Shown: positions 27,602 to 36,413 of the stretch, one piece after another | Layout of the letters: each line of letters starts with the position of its first letter | Numbering within the stretch: position 1 is the first letter of the stretch | Notes under the pieces: model-generated | Databases searched by the model: none | The model's input: the letters and a program-made list of their open reading frames with translations, nothing else | Told to the model about the DNA's origin: nothing | Program-made: the position numbers and the translations under genes | Assembly (NCBI RefSeq): GCF_003202915.1 | Contig: NZ_QGLP01000010.1 | Span: 170,924-234,923 of the forward strand | Source of the DNA: Gilliamella apicola | GTDB taxonomy: Bacteria; Pseudomonadota; Gammaproteobacteria; Enterobacterales; Orbaceae | Reading direction: 5' to 3' | Length of the DNA: 64,000 bases

Positions 27602-28135
27602 ATGAAAGATATAGTAAATCAGTCTATTAATCGTTTTGCTTATGATTTTTCAAGCATTAGCCAATTAAGACGAGAGGCAGTTAGTGGATCAAGTGAAAGT
27701 ATCAAAAAAGTTGCTGATCAATTTGAAACATTATTTATAAATATGATGATGCAATCTATGCGCAAAGCTGTGCCTAGTGGTGGTTTATTTAATCAATCTT
27801 CAATGCAATTATTTACCTCAATGTTTGATCAACAAATTGCTCAACAAGCAGCAGGTAAAGGTTTTGGGTTATCCGACATTATTGCCAAACAATTAACCAA
27901 TCAATCAAACAAAGCGGTTAATATTAACAATCAATCTCAAACCAATAATAATAACCAAACTAATAAGCAATTAGCACAATCATTATTTGGTGATAATAAC
28001 CAATCATCAAATTTAACACCTGAAGCATTAGGTCAAATACTTTACCAGCAGTATAAAACCAATAATCTATCCCAAGCTAACGTCAATGAATTATCCTTGC
28101 AAACAATGTTTGATGGTCTCAATAAAGGGCAATAA
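27602..28135 (+). CDS. flgJ: FlgJ rod-scaffold domain only, first of two flgJ-type genes
   Basis: The 177-residue product corresponds to the N-terminal rod-binding half of FlgJ: VADQFETLFINMMMQSMRKA (about 37-56), then a phenylalanine-rich MFDQQIAQQ segment. It lacks the muramidase domain altogether, ending after an Asn/Gln-rich linker. The downstream gene begins with a close copy of this protein. The conserved MMMQSMRKA region is intact here and lost there, so this copy probably does the rod-cap work. It lies between flgI and the second copy, with 14- and 15-bp gaps. Confidence 0.9.
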   Translation: MKDIVNQSINRFAYDFSSISQLRREAVSGSSESIKKVADQFETLFINMMMQSMRKAVPSGGLFNQSSMQLFTSMFDQQIAQQAAGKGFGLSDIIAKQLTNQSNKAVNINNQSQTNNNNQTNKQLAQSLFGDNNQSSNLTPEALGQILYQQYKTNNLSQANVNELSLQTMFDGLNKGQ

Positions 28136-28150
28136 AGTAGAATTATTGAT

Positions 28151-29176
28151 ATGAAAAATGTAGTAAACCAGGTCATTAATCGCTTTACTTATGATTTTTC
28201 AGACATGGGCCAATTAAGGCCCAATGTAGTCGGTCGTTCAAGTGAAAATATCAAACAAATTACAGATAAGTTTGAAACACAATTTACGAATTTGTTGGAG
28301 CAATCTATACCAAAAACCGTTACTAATAACGATTTATCTGAGCAATCTGAATTGCAATTATTTACTTCAGTATCTGATCAACAAATTACTCAGCCTGCAA
28401 CAGATAAAGGTTTTGGACTAACCAATGATGCTAACAAACAATTAAATAACCAATCAAACACACCGATTAATATTAATAATCGGCAATCTCAAACTGATAA
28501 TAACCAAAATAACATAAGGTTAGCACAATCATTATTTAGTGATAACCAATCAAATTTGTCACCAGAGGCATTAGGCCTAAGGCTTTACCAACAATATAAG
28601 GCCAATAACTTAGCTAAGCCTAACGAGTTAGCTTTACAAAACTCAAACAGTGATTTAGATAAAGATCATATCACTCAATTTGTAGTTGAGTGGTTTGAAA
28701 CAGCTAAAAAGGCTTCCAAAACTTCTGGTATTCCCTATGAAGTTATTATTGCTCAAGCCGCTTTAGAAACAGGGTGGGGTAGAAATCTAATAAAAACAAT
28801 AGATAACCAATCAAGTTACAATTATTTCGGTATAAAAGCAACTTCATCATGGAAAGGTAATTCAACTCGCTCGACAACACGAGAATTTATAAATGACAGC
28901 ATGGTTAAAATTCAAGACGAATTTAGAGTTTATAACAGTAAACAACACGCATTAGCTGATTATCTTAATTTACTAACCAAAAACCCACGCTATCAGGAAG
29001 TGATTAACGCACCAGATGCGAGAACCGCCGCTAAAGCGTTGCAACAAGCACGCTATTCAACCGATCCTAACTATAGCGATAAGTTGATTCAAATTATTAG
29101 TCGTATTGAAGACATTACTAAAAAAACGCCACCAAAATCGATATCTGATTTTAAACATATTGCTTTTCAAGAATAG
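28151..29176 (+). CDS. FlgJ-type muramidase with degenerate rod-binding half, second copy
   Basis: The 341-residue protein has two parts. Residues 1-165 are a diverged copy of the upstream FlgJ scaffold: the opening residues and QLR, SSE and KFET positions match, but the key segment has become QFTNLLEQSIPKT. Residues about 170-325 are the FlgJ peptidoglycan hydrolase domain with IIAQAALETGWGRN (probable catalytic Glu206) and SYNYFGIKATSSWKG. It should open a hole in the cell wall for the rod. The degenerate half may survive as the export signal and rod-docking segment. Confidence 0.9.
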   Translation: MKNVVNQVINRFTYDFSDMGQLRPNVVGRSSENIKQITDKFETQFTNLLEQSIPKTVTNNDLSEQSELQLFTSVSDQQITQPATDKGFGLTNDANKQLNNQSNTPININNRQSQTDNNQNNIRLAQSLFSDNQSNLSPEALGLRLYQQYKANNLAKPNELALQNSNSDLDKDHITQFVVEWFETAKKASKTSGIPYEVIIAQAALETGWGRNLIKTIDNQSSYNYFGIKATSSWKGNSTRSTTREFINDSMVKIQDEFRVYNSKQHALADYLNLLTKNPRYQEVINAPDARTAAKALQQARYSTDPNYSDKLIQIISRIEDITKKTPPKSISDFKHIAFQE

Positions 29177-29708
29177 TTTATAAAGATAATTCGTTATTAT
29201 ATTAGGTCAAGTTATGGCTTTATGTTCCTAGTAAAACGTTAGGTTCAATACCGAGGTATGTTTGATTAGTTATCATAAATAATGACTGTGCTAATCATAT
29301 ATTAGTTATAATGGTTCGATAGAGTACTAATATTGACCAATATACTTGGCTGATTGTTTAATTGTTTAGCTATAATAGCATCAGCTAATCCCAAATAGCT
29401 ACCAATTGCTTGCTACTGATTTGTCAAATATTGACACAATTAATTACATCACAAATTGATTAAAGAAACTATCAGCTACAATAACTTTTGGGAAAAATTT
29501 TTCATTATAATCATAAATAATATTTGAAACTAAGCTATAACTTTTTATTTGATATGCTTATTGTATCCATAAATTAGATCGTGTTTAAATTAGCTCATGC
29601 TTGAAAAAGCATAAACAACATAGTTAATTTTATGAATTTATATTTCCATACTATTTGGTGGTGTTTATGGAGAAGATAAAGTGATATTTGATAAATGGAT
29701 CTTAAAAA
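29177..29708. other. 532-bp non-coding stretch, possibly with a decayed minus-strand gene
   Basis: No intact gene is seen between the second flgJ and flgL. On the minus strand, two protein-like fragments in different frames follow each other: one of about 38 codons (about 29450-29563) containing KFFPKVIVADSFF, and one of about 37 codons (about 29305-29415) containing GSYLGLADAIIAKQLNNQ. Both end in stops. This looks like a frameshifted relic, but the family is not recognised and chance cannot be excluded. Confidence 0.25.
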
Positions 29709-29746
29709 GTTAAAAATAAGGAAGCTTTTACTTCCTTATTTTTAAC
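29709..29746. terminator. 16-bp perfect terminator hairpin after flgL
   Basis: GTTAAAAATAAGGAAG and its exact complement flank a 6-nt loop. It lies 43 bp after the flgL stop on the minus strand. Its A-rich and T-rich flanks make it work in both directions, so it would also stop read-through from the flgJ side. Confidence 0.88.
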
Positions 29747-29789
29747 GGTAATATTAATGTTGAACCAACTAAAGGTTAATCACATTAAA

Positions 29790-30728
29790 TTAATTCGCCT
29801 GTTGAAATAAAGACATATTTTGTAACGATTTAAACGTATATTGTGCAGCTTGTAAGTTGACTTGTAGCATCATATACTTTGAAATTTCTTCATACCAATC
29901 AACATCTTCAATCAAACTAATTTGTGTTTCAAATTCATTATCTAAAGCCTTTCCATGCATAGTTAGTCGTTCTAGTTCAGTTAATACATTACCACCTGCC
30001 GCTCTAACAGTTGATATGTTTTCAAACGAATTAGCGATCCCCTGACTAGCCTTGGATAAACCATCTCTAAATTGCGCAATTGCCGCGGGATTAGAACTAT
30101 CGATACCAGTTTCTAACGCTTCTAATGCATAATCAATACTGGCAAAAATATTACTTTCAGCATTAGGATTTGCACCTGTCATAAAAATTTGAGAGCCTGT
30201 AAAACTTAATGATACTTCATGCGTCTCATCGATAAAAACATTAATGTTTGCTGAACCGCCGACATAACTAACCTGACCAGCACTGATAACAAAAGGCGGA
30301 GTGTCATTTTTATAACCAGCAAACAGATAATTACCATTAGCATCTTTGGCATTAGCTAAAGAAAATAACTCTTCTTTTAATCCTTTTAGTTTATCGGCTA
30401 AATTTAATCTATCTAAATCTGTTAACGTTTCATCACCGGCATAAACTAATGTCTCTTGGATCGAATGTATAACAGTATTTGCTTCTTGTAATACTGTTTC
30501 TTGGCGACTCAATGAGTCATTAGCATTTTCGCGAGCTGATTGAAATTGATCATTTCTTGATTGAGCCTGTTTTAGGATTAATGATTGTGATGAGCCAATA
30601 GGATCATCAGAAGGTGCTAATATTTTTTTACCTGTTGATAAATGCGAACCTGACTCTTGCCATTTTACATTAGTATTTGTAATACTTGTTAAATGTTTTT
30701 GAAACATTAAATTAGTACTAATACGCAT
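29790..30728 (-). CDS. flgL: FlgL, hook-filament junction protein 3
   Basis: The 312-residue protein is flagellin-like at both ends: MRISTNLMFQKHLTSI at the start and VNLQAAQYTFKSLQNMSLFQ at the end. It joins the hook-side FlgK to the FliC filament and is handled by FlgN. It follows flgK after 15 bp. In E. coli flgKL follow flgJ on the same strand; here the pair is inverted. Confidence 0.95.
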   Translation of the reverse strand: MRISTNLMFQKHLTSITNTNVKWQESGSHLSTGKKILAPSDDPIGSSQSLILKQAQSRNDQFQSARENANDSLSRQETVLQEANTVIHSIQETLVYAGDETLTDLDRLNLADKLKGLKEELFSLANAKDANGNYLFAGYKNDTPPFVISAGQVSYVGGSANINVFIDETHEVSLSFTGSQIFMTGANPNAESNIFASIDYALEALETGIDSSNPAAIAQFRDGLSKASQGIANSFENISTVRAAGGNVLTELERLTMHGKALDNEFETQISLIEDVDWYEEISKYMMLQVNLQAAQYTFKSLQNMSLFQQAN

Positions 30729-30743
30729 AACGAAATCCTTTTA

Positions 30744-32387
30744 TTATTTAGCTAAACCTAAAATGGTATCAAATATTACTGTTGCCGTATCAATGATTCT
30801 TGCATTAGCTTGGTAATAACGCATATAAACTTGCATCGAAATATATTCTTCTTCAATATCAACACCCGAAATTTCTTGATTTTGTGCATTAATCTCTTGT
30901 GCAATATTCTGACTAGATTGTGCAGAAACTTTGGCTGTATGCGTTTGACCACCTACATAACTAACTAATGCGTTATACGCAGTATTTAAGGTTTTGGTAC
31001 CATTAATTAGTTTTTCATTTTGTATATCTAGCAATTTAATTACATTACGGTTATCGCCATGACCATTTTCACTATCATTAATACCAGTTGCTAGCTTATT
31101 CACATCTTTAACTAATAACTCTAGTGATGATGCTATATCGGCAACAGGTTTAATTAAGATGCTATCCCCTGCGACTGGTGTGCCACTTATTGCAATAGAT
31201 AATCCATCAAACTCTAAAGTACTACCGACAACACGTGGTGTAATTTGCTGGTTATCAGATTGTCTGATTACCACCCAGTCGCTGCCATTAAATTCAATCT
31301 TATAATTAGACGCTTTTACCTCAGTTACTGACGTATAACTAATCGCAGCCGTCGCATTACCCTGATTTCGAGAATTAACAATACTACTAGGTTTATGATA
31401 GTCAAATAATTTCTCGCCAGCGACACCATTTACATCAACACCTGACATATGTACTTCATTAAAGCGTTCAGCTAAATTTAATGCGATCAAACCTAATTGG
31501 TTACGAGCTTCAGTAAGCGGTCCATCACGAAGAGATAACAATCCATTTAGTCGACCAGATGCGATATTTTTACTTGTTAGTTCTTGAGTTGCCCCTGAAT
31601 TATGTCTGTAAATAATCGCGTTTAAAGATGGATCATCTTTAGATGGCTGTACAGATAATAGATTTACTGATGATCCTTGGACTAAATTTAAACCATTAGG
31701 CAATGAAATATTATATTGTCCATTTTGCTCAGTAACAGTTATTCCAATTATTTCGTATAATTCATTAACCAATTGATCACGTTCATCAAGTAATGCATTT
31801 GGTTCATTACCATTACCTACAGCTTCCAATCTTGCTATTTTTTGATTAAGTTCAGCAATTTGTTGAAGACGAAAGTTAACTTCATTAACATTGTTAACAA
31901 TTTCAGAATTGATATCGGCAATCTGATTTTTTAAACTCAATTCAGTTTTATTAAACTGACCAACTAAAGAGTTAAGATCATTTATGACAGATTGTTTAAT
32001 TGCTAAATCACCAGCATTTGAAGAGAGTTTATTTAGACTTGCAAAGAGGTTGTTTAATTGCGAAGAAATACTAGTATCATTATCAACTAATAAGTTATCA
32101 ATTTTTGACAACTCACTATAATAAGATTTCGCCGCACCATTTTGCGACTGTGCCTGACGTAATTGATCCACAACCAAGCCATTAAAGACTCGATTCGTTG
32201 ATGAGATCACTACACCGTTACCAACAAAACCAAAATTATATTTCGTTTCCCTTGCTGGACGTAAAATTTGTTGTTGACGATTATAACCAACTGTATGTGT
32301 ATTGCTGATATTATTGCTTATTACATTAAGCATATTTTGTGCTGCATTTAATCCACTAATACCTGAATTCAACAATGAACCTGACAT
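30744..32387 (-). CDS. flgK: FlgK, hook-filament junction protein 1
   Basis: The 547-residue protein starts with the axial motif LNVISNNISNTHTVGYNRQQ (about 20-39) and ends with EEEYISMQVYMRYYQANARI. Length equals E. coli FlgK. A sigma28 promoter lies 62-89 bp upstream, so flgKL are late genes, expressed after FlgM leaves the cell. Confidence 0.96.
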   Translation of the reverse strand: MSGSLLNSGISGLNAAQNMLNVISNNISNTHTVGYNRQQQILRPARETKYNFGFVGNGVVISSTNRVFNGLVVDQLRQAQSQNGAAKSYYSELSKIDNLLVDNDTSISSQLNNLFASLNKLSSNAGDLAIKQSVINDLNSLVGQFNKTELSLKNQIADINSEIVNNVNEVNFRLQQIAELNQKIARLEAVGNGNEPNALLDERDQLVNELYEIIGITVTEQNGQYNISLPNGLNLVQGSSVNLLSVQPSKDDPSLNAIIYRHNSGATQELTSKNIASGRLNGLLSLRDGPLTEARNQLGLIALNLAERFNEVHMSGVDVNGVAGEKLFDYHKPSSIVNSRNQGNATAAISYTSVTEVKASNYKIEFNGSDWVVIRQSDNQQITPRVVGSTLEFDGLSIAISGTPVAGDSILIKPVADIASSLELLVKDVNKLATGINDSENGHGDNRNVIKLLDIQNEKLINGTKTLNTAYNALVSYVGGQTHTAKVSAQSSQNIAQEINAQNQEISGVDIEEEYISMQVYMRYYQANARIIDTATVIFDTILGLAK

Positions 32388-32449
32388 AAAAGCTCCTAAA
32401 TAAAAATTTAGTCAACAATAAAACTTATTAACTTAAAGGGTTATTCCTT

Positions 32450-32476
32450 GTATCGGACTAAAATCATAAAACTTTA
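32450..32476 (-). promoter_or_regulatory. Sigma28 (FliA) promoter of flgKL
   Basis: On the minus strand a perfect TAAAGTTT is followed after 11 bp by TCCGATAC, 6 of 8 to GCCGATAA. It lies 62 bp upstream of flgK in a non-coding gap. Confidence 0.8.
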
Positions 32477-32549
32477 GTTTTTTTTAGATAAAATTGGATT
32501 TTTAATTAATTTTAATTTTTAGCACTTCAACAAATTATGGTTATTGATA

Positions 32550-33446
32550 TTATTCTGATTGATTTTGTTTAAAATGTTTTAAAAAATCAATACCTGTCAT
32601 TGTATTTTCTTCTTCAATATACTGTTGAGCAGATTTATTTAAAATTAAAATACTAATACGACGATTTGCATCTTTACTGTAAGTAGAATTATTCAAACCA
32701 ACCGTGTCAGCTAACGCAATGATTCGAATAATCTTATTTGAATCTAATCCACCAGCAATCAGTTCTCGTCTGGATGAATTTGCTCTGTCTGCCGACAATT
32801 CCCAGTTGCTATAGCCTCGATCGCCAGTTATATACTGACGCTCATCGGTATGACCAGATAGTGTCATTTTGTTAGGTAATGAATTAATTATTGGTGCTAA
32901 TGCGTACAAAATTTCTTGCATATTAGGATGAATAACCGCACTACCAACATCAAACATCGGTTTGTCATCAGTGGCTAAAATCTGAATTCTTAACCCCATT
33001 TCAGTTAGCTCAATAATAAGATTAGCCGCTAATTTTTGTAATCTAGGATCTAATTCAAATTCTTCATAAATCTTACGAGCAGTCTCAATCAGCCTATTTC
33101 TCTCATCTTCATTAGGATCTGACTTAACCAGTTCGTCATTTAATGGGTTTTCGTTTTCTTCACCTGAATCTTTAGTGACATCATCGCCACCACCAGGTAT
33201 AGGACTATTGCTGTCACTAATGTTCTTGCCACCATGATGACCAAGTATCAATGGCGTTCTAAAGTATTCTGCGATCCCTTGTAGTTCTGTTGGACTTGAT
33301 TTAGTTATCAACCATAACACTAAAAAAAGCGCCATCAAGGCGGTCATAAAGTCAGCATAAGCAATCTTCCACGAACCATTGTGATGAGTAATGCCATGCT
33401 TGGACTTCTTTTTAGAAATAATTATTTTTAATGATTTATTTTTCAT
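32550..33446 (-). CDS. motB: MotB, stator subunit
   Basis: The 298-residue protein has one N-terminal membrane helix with the proton-binding aspartate in AYADFMTALMALFLVLWL (about 29-46). A linker and an OmpA-like peptidoglycan-binding domain follow (about 165-280), with LSGHTDERQY and NWELSADRAN. It anchors the MotA/MotB proton channel to the wall. The aspartate means H+ rather than clearly Na+ coupling, as in E. coli. Its ATG overlaps the motA stop by one base. Confidence 0.95.
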   Translation of the reverse strand: MKNKSLKIIISKKKSKHGITHHNGSWKIAYADFMTALMALFLVLWLITKSSPTELQGIAEYFRTPLILGHHGGKNISDSNSPIPGGGDDVTKDSGEENENPLNDELVKSDPNEDERNRLIETARKIYEEFELDPRLQKLAANLIIELTEMGLRIQILATDDKPMFDVGSAVIHPNMQEILYALAPIINSLPNKMTLSGHTDERQYITGDRGYSNWELSADRANSSRRELIAGGLDSNKIIRIIALADTVGLNNSTYSKDANRRISILILNKSAQQYIEEENTMTGIDFLKHFKQNQSE

Positions 33447-34333
33447 TATTCTCTATTTTCTTTTGAGTTAGCGTTTTTATCTTTCACTTCTTGAATATAT
33501 TTCTCTAATTCAAAGAAAGAAGGCCGTTCATGCGAAAAAATAGTTTTTCGACCAAACTCAATACAAATTTGTGGCGCATAATCATGCATACTAGCAATAA
33601 GAATAACTTTTATACATTCTAAGATTTTTACTGTATCTGCATTTTTTTGCCTTAATAAAGCTGCCAACGGTGAAACAAATCCATATGCCAGCAAAATACC
33701 TAAAAAGGTTCCAACCATGGCATGTGCAATAAGTTCACCCAACTCATTGGCTGGTCTGTCTGCTTGTGCTAATGTATTAATAACGCCCATAACTGCGGCG
33801 ACGATCCCAAAAGCCGGCAACCCATCACCTACACAAGAAATGGCATAAGCTGGTTTTTCTAACTCATTAGTACAAGTCTCTATTTCCTCATTCATTAAGG
33901 CTTCAATTTCGTATACATCAGTATTTCCACTGATCATTAAACGAAAATAATCAGTAATAAAATCACAGATTTGTGGATTGGCTAAAATGAGTGGATATTT
34001 TTTAAATAACGCACTTTCTCTAGGATTATCAATATCTTGCTCGATTGATAATCCGCCATTTTGACGCACTTTAGTTAGAAGGTTATACATTAAATTAATT
34101 AATGTTAAATAAAGGGCTTTATTATAATTTGATGTTTTAAATAAACTACCCAATGATTTAAGTGTTGCTTTTATTGCTTTTTTTTCATTACTCACAATAA
34201 AAGCACCAATAGCTGTACCACCAATTATGAGGAACTCTAATGGTTGAAAAAGTACTGCCAAATACCCTCCAGTTAACACGTAACCCACTAAAGCAGAAGC
34301 GATAACTACAATATATCCTATTATTATTAGCAT
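33446..34333 (-). CDS. motA: MotA, stator subunit
   Basis: The 295-residue protein matches E. coli MotA in length and has four membrane segments: two near the N-terminus and two around 170-230 containing GIVAAVMGVINTLAQADRP. A cytosolic loop lies between and contacts FliG. It follows flhC by 61 bp. No sigma28 box was found in that gap, so motAB may be read from the flhDC promoter. Confidence 0.95.
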   Translation of the reverse strand: MLIIIGYIVVIASALVGYVLTGGYLAVLFQPLEFLIIGGTAIGAFIVSNEKKAIKATLKSLGSLFKTSNYNKALYLTLINLMYNLLTKVRQNGGLSIEQDIDNPRESALFKKYPLILANPQICDFITDYFRLMISGNTDVYEIEALMNEEIETCTNELEKPAYAISCVGDGLPAFGIVAAVMGVINTLAQADRPANELGELIAHAMVGTFLGILLAYGFVSPLAALLRQKNADTVKILECIKVILIASMHDYAPQICIEFGRKTIFSHERPSFFELEKYIQEVKDKNANSKENRE

Positions 34334-34394
34334 TGGCTCTCTTTTATCTCCATAAAATATAACTAATTTGTTTTTGATTAATTGTAAATTTTAC

Positions 34395-35000
34395 CTAAAT
34401 CATCATCTGATTTGCTGTGACCAAATTGAATGCGCTAGGTATTGATAAAACTTGTAAACATTTTGCTTTGTTCTCTGCCTGTGTTTTACTATTTTTTTCT
34501 GCCCTTGAAGGAGGTTGGCATAAACTGCAAATAAAGCTATTATGCGGTTGGTAAGCATGAGTAATAAAGCGACCTTTACACTCTTTACAACATGATTGCT
34601 GCATAACATTACTTTCAACAAATTTGACTAAAATCCATGCGCGAGTTAATCCCAAAACAGGCTCTTCATCACTTGGTACAGAACATTGTTCTAAATAAAG
34701 CTCATAAGCTTTAACAATAGCATGAACACCAGATTTAGTGCCATGCTTAACTAAAAATTGGTAAGCATTATAAAACATGCTTGAATGAATATTGGGTTCC
34801 CAAGTCATAAACCAAGTTGTTGAAAAAGGAAGTAAACCTTTAGGTGGAGGGCATCCTTGAATCTCTTTGTAGAGTTTAATTAACTTTCCGCGGCTTAAAT
34901 TGGTTTCACTTTCCAACATTTGAATTCTAGCGCCAAGAGTAATTAATCGAATAGCTAATTGAACTTCTTTATATTCTTGAATAATACTTGTGCCACTCAT
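34395..35000 (-). CDS. flhC: FlhC, subunit of the flagellar master activator
   Basis: The 201-residue protein contains the four zinc-binding cysteines of FlhC in CKEC (about 138-141) and CSLC (about 158-161). With FlhD it forms the FlhD4C2 activator of class 2 flagellar promoters. It lies 12 bp after flhD. Confidence 0.95.
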   Translation of the reverse strand: MSGTSIIQEYKEVQLAIRLITLGARIQMLESETNLSRGKLIKLYKEIQGCPPPKGLLPFSTTWFMTWEPNIHSSMFYNAYQFLVKHGTKSGVHAIVKAYELYLEQCSVPSDEEPVLGLTRAWILVKFVESNVMQQSCCKECKGRFITHAYQPHNSFICSLCQPPSRAEKNSKTQAENKAKCLQVLSIPSAFNLVTANQMMI

Positions 35001-35012
35001 CTTACTATTTAC

Positions 35013-35354
35013 CTACTTATTAATAGAATCTAAAAGCAAGCTTGATAGAAGGATCCCTGTATGCATTTGCTTTATATCACTAATGCGAGACTCTTCAGTT
35101 AATTTTTCAATCATTGCTGAATTTTTAAACCGAAATTGAAAAGTTAATTGATTGGTTTCCGATAAAACCAACATTTGAGACGCACTTAAATTACTCAAAA
35201 TATCTGCGGTTTTTTCATCAATTCCCAATCGATACATTGCCATCACTTTATCTTTTTCAATCATCCGTTGGCTTAATAAAAGTGTTGAAAGATTTAAATG
35301 ATGTATACATTTCAAAACATCATCATCTTGTATATTTCCCAATTTAACCACCAC
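35013..35354 (-). CDS. flhD: FlhD, subunit of the flagellar master activator
   Basis: The 113-residue helical protein aligns with FlhD through LLSQRMIEKDKVMAMYRLGI and SETNQLTFQFRF. It starts at a GTG (35354) with AAGGA at a good distance; no ATG fits. Its upstream region carries long homopolymer runs after fliA. It may be made from its own promoter or by read-through from fliA. Confidence 0.94.
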   Translation of the reverse strand: MVVKLGNIQDDDVLKCIHHLNLSTLLLSQRMIEKDKVMAMYRLGIDEKTADILSNLSASQMLVLSETNQLTFQFRFKNSAMIEKLTEESRISDIKQMHTGILLSSLLLDSINK

Positions 35355-35476
35355 AATCCATATCCTTTATTGTGCGCAAAAAAAACGCAAAATTATTAAA
35401 ATACAGCTTATTTTCTTTATATTGGTTAAAGTTACATTTTTAAAAGCCAAAGGTCAATAAAAAAATCATTTCAATT

Positions 35477-35525
35477 TATTTTCAATTTATTTTTTAATTT
35501 TTTTCTTTTTTTTATTTTTTTTTAA
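35477..35525. repeat. Poly-A/T tract upstream of flhD
   Basis: The stretch between fliA and flhD is almost pure T on the plus strand, with uninterrupted runs of 8 and 9 T near its end and a short direct repeat TCAATTTATT at its beginning. It starts a few bases after the fliA stop. Such a tract could bend the DNA, act in termination, or vary in length by slippage. Confidence 0.6.
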
Positions 35526-35529
35526 TATA

Positions 35530-36240
35530 TTATATTTTGCTTTGTATACGTTTAATAGCTTGACTATGTAATTGGCTTACTCGAGATTCACTAATATCCA
35601 ATACTTTGCCAATCTCTTTTAAATTCAACTCTTCTTGATAATAAAGCACTAAAACCATCTTTTCTTTTTCAGGTAAATTATTGATTTGCTCAATAATGAT
35701 ATTACGCGTTTCATCATTTATAATTGTAGAAAAAGGGTTGTTATCTATGTCCGACTCGATCAGAGAATCCAAATTATCACCTAATTTTGTTTGTACCTCA
35801 TCGAAAGAACAGAGCTGGCTATAATTTGAATCTAATAATACTTTATGATATTCACTAAGCGACAATTGCATATGTGCAGCTATCTGGTGATCATTAGGTG
35901 GAACACCTAAGATTTGTTCTAATTCGTTAATAGCATTAGTAACATCTTTAATTCTTTTGCGAGTTTGCCTTGGCAACCAATCTCGACTACGCAACTCGTC
36001 TAACATTGCTCCTTTTATTCTAGGAATAGCAAATGTGGTAAAGGTATAACCTTGTGAAGCATCATAACGTTTTATCGTGTCTAATAAACCAATGTAGCCA
36101 ACTTGCAGTAAATCATCAAGTTCAATAGTTATTGGTAAACGAACCGCCAATTTTAACGCCTCATTACGAACTAGATAGATATACTGTTGCCAATCGATTT
36201 GATTCACTACGCCTTGAGAGTTATACAAGCTATCACTCAT
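35530..36240 (-). CDS. fliA: FliA, flagellar sigma28 factor
   Basis: The 236-residue sigma factor contains region 2 (PITIELDDLLQVGYIGLLDT, then AMLDELRSRDW) and the region 4 helix-turn-helix (YYQEELNLKEIGKVLDISES). It directs transcription of late flagellar genes and is checked by FlgM. The ATG at 36240 matches the E. coli N-terminus; an in-frame TTG at 36252 lacks a ribosome site. It lies between fliC and flhD on the same strand. No fliZ follows. Confidence 0.96.
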   Translation of the reverse strand: MSDSLYNSQGVVNQIDWQQYIYLVRNEALKLAVRLPITIELDDLLQVGYIGLLDTIKRYDASQGYTFTTFAIPRIKGAMLDELRSRDWLPRQTRKRIKDVTNAINELEQILGVPPNDHQIAAHMQLSLSEYHKVLLDSNYSQLCSFDEVQTKLGDNLDSLIESDIDNNPFSTIINDETRNIIIEQINNLPEKEKMVLVLYYQEELNLKEIGKVLDISESRVSQLHSQAIKRIQSKI

Positions 36241-36330
36241 TTCCTGAACCAATTAAAAAAATGCTAACAGATATTATGACAATAATTATCTCAGTTAATG
36301 TCTAGAATAAAACATTAAAAAATAGGTAAT

Positions 36331-36371
36331 TACCATTATTAGCAATAATGGTATGAAAATACCATTATTGC
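36331..36371 (-). terminator. Three-armed alternating repeat after fliC, mutually exclusive hairpins
   Basis: TACCATTATT occurs at 36331-36340 and 36360-36369, and its complement AATAATGGTA at 36344-36353 between them. The middle arm can pair with either side: 12 bp with a 6-nt loop in one case, 10 bp with a 3-nt loop in the other. On the minus strand a T6 run follows at about 36315-36320. It probably ends the abundant fliC transcript with partial read-through to fliA. Confidence 0.65.
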
Positions 36372-36413
36372 TATAGTACCAAATTAGAATAGTTAAAATT
36401 CTAGAGATATACC

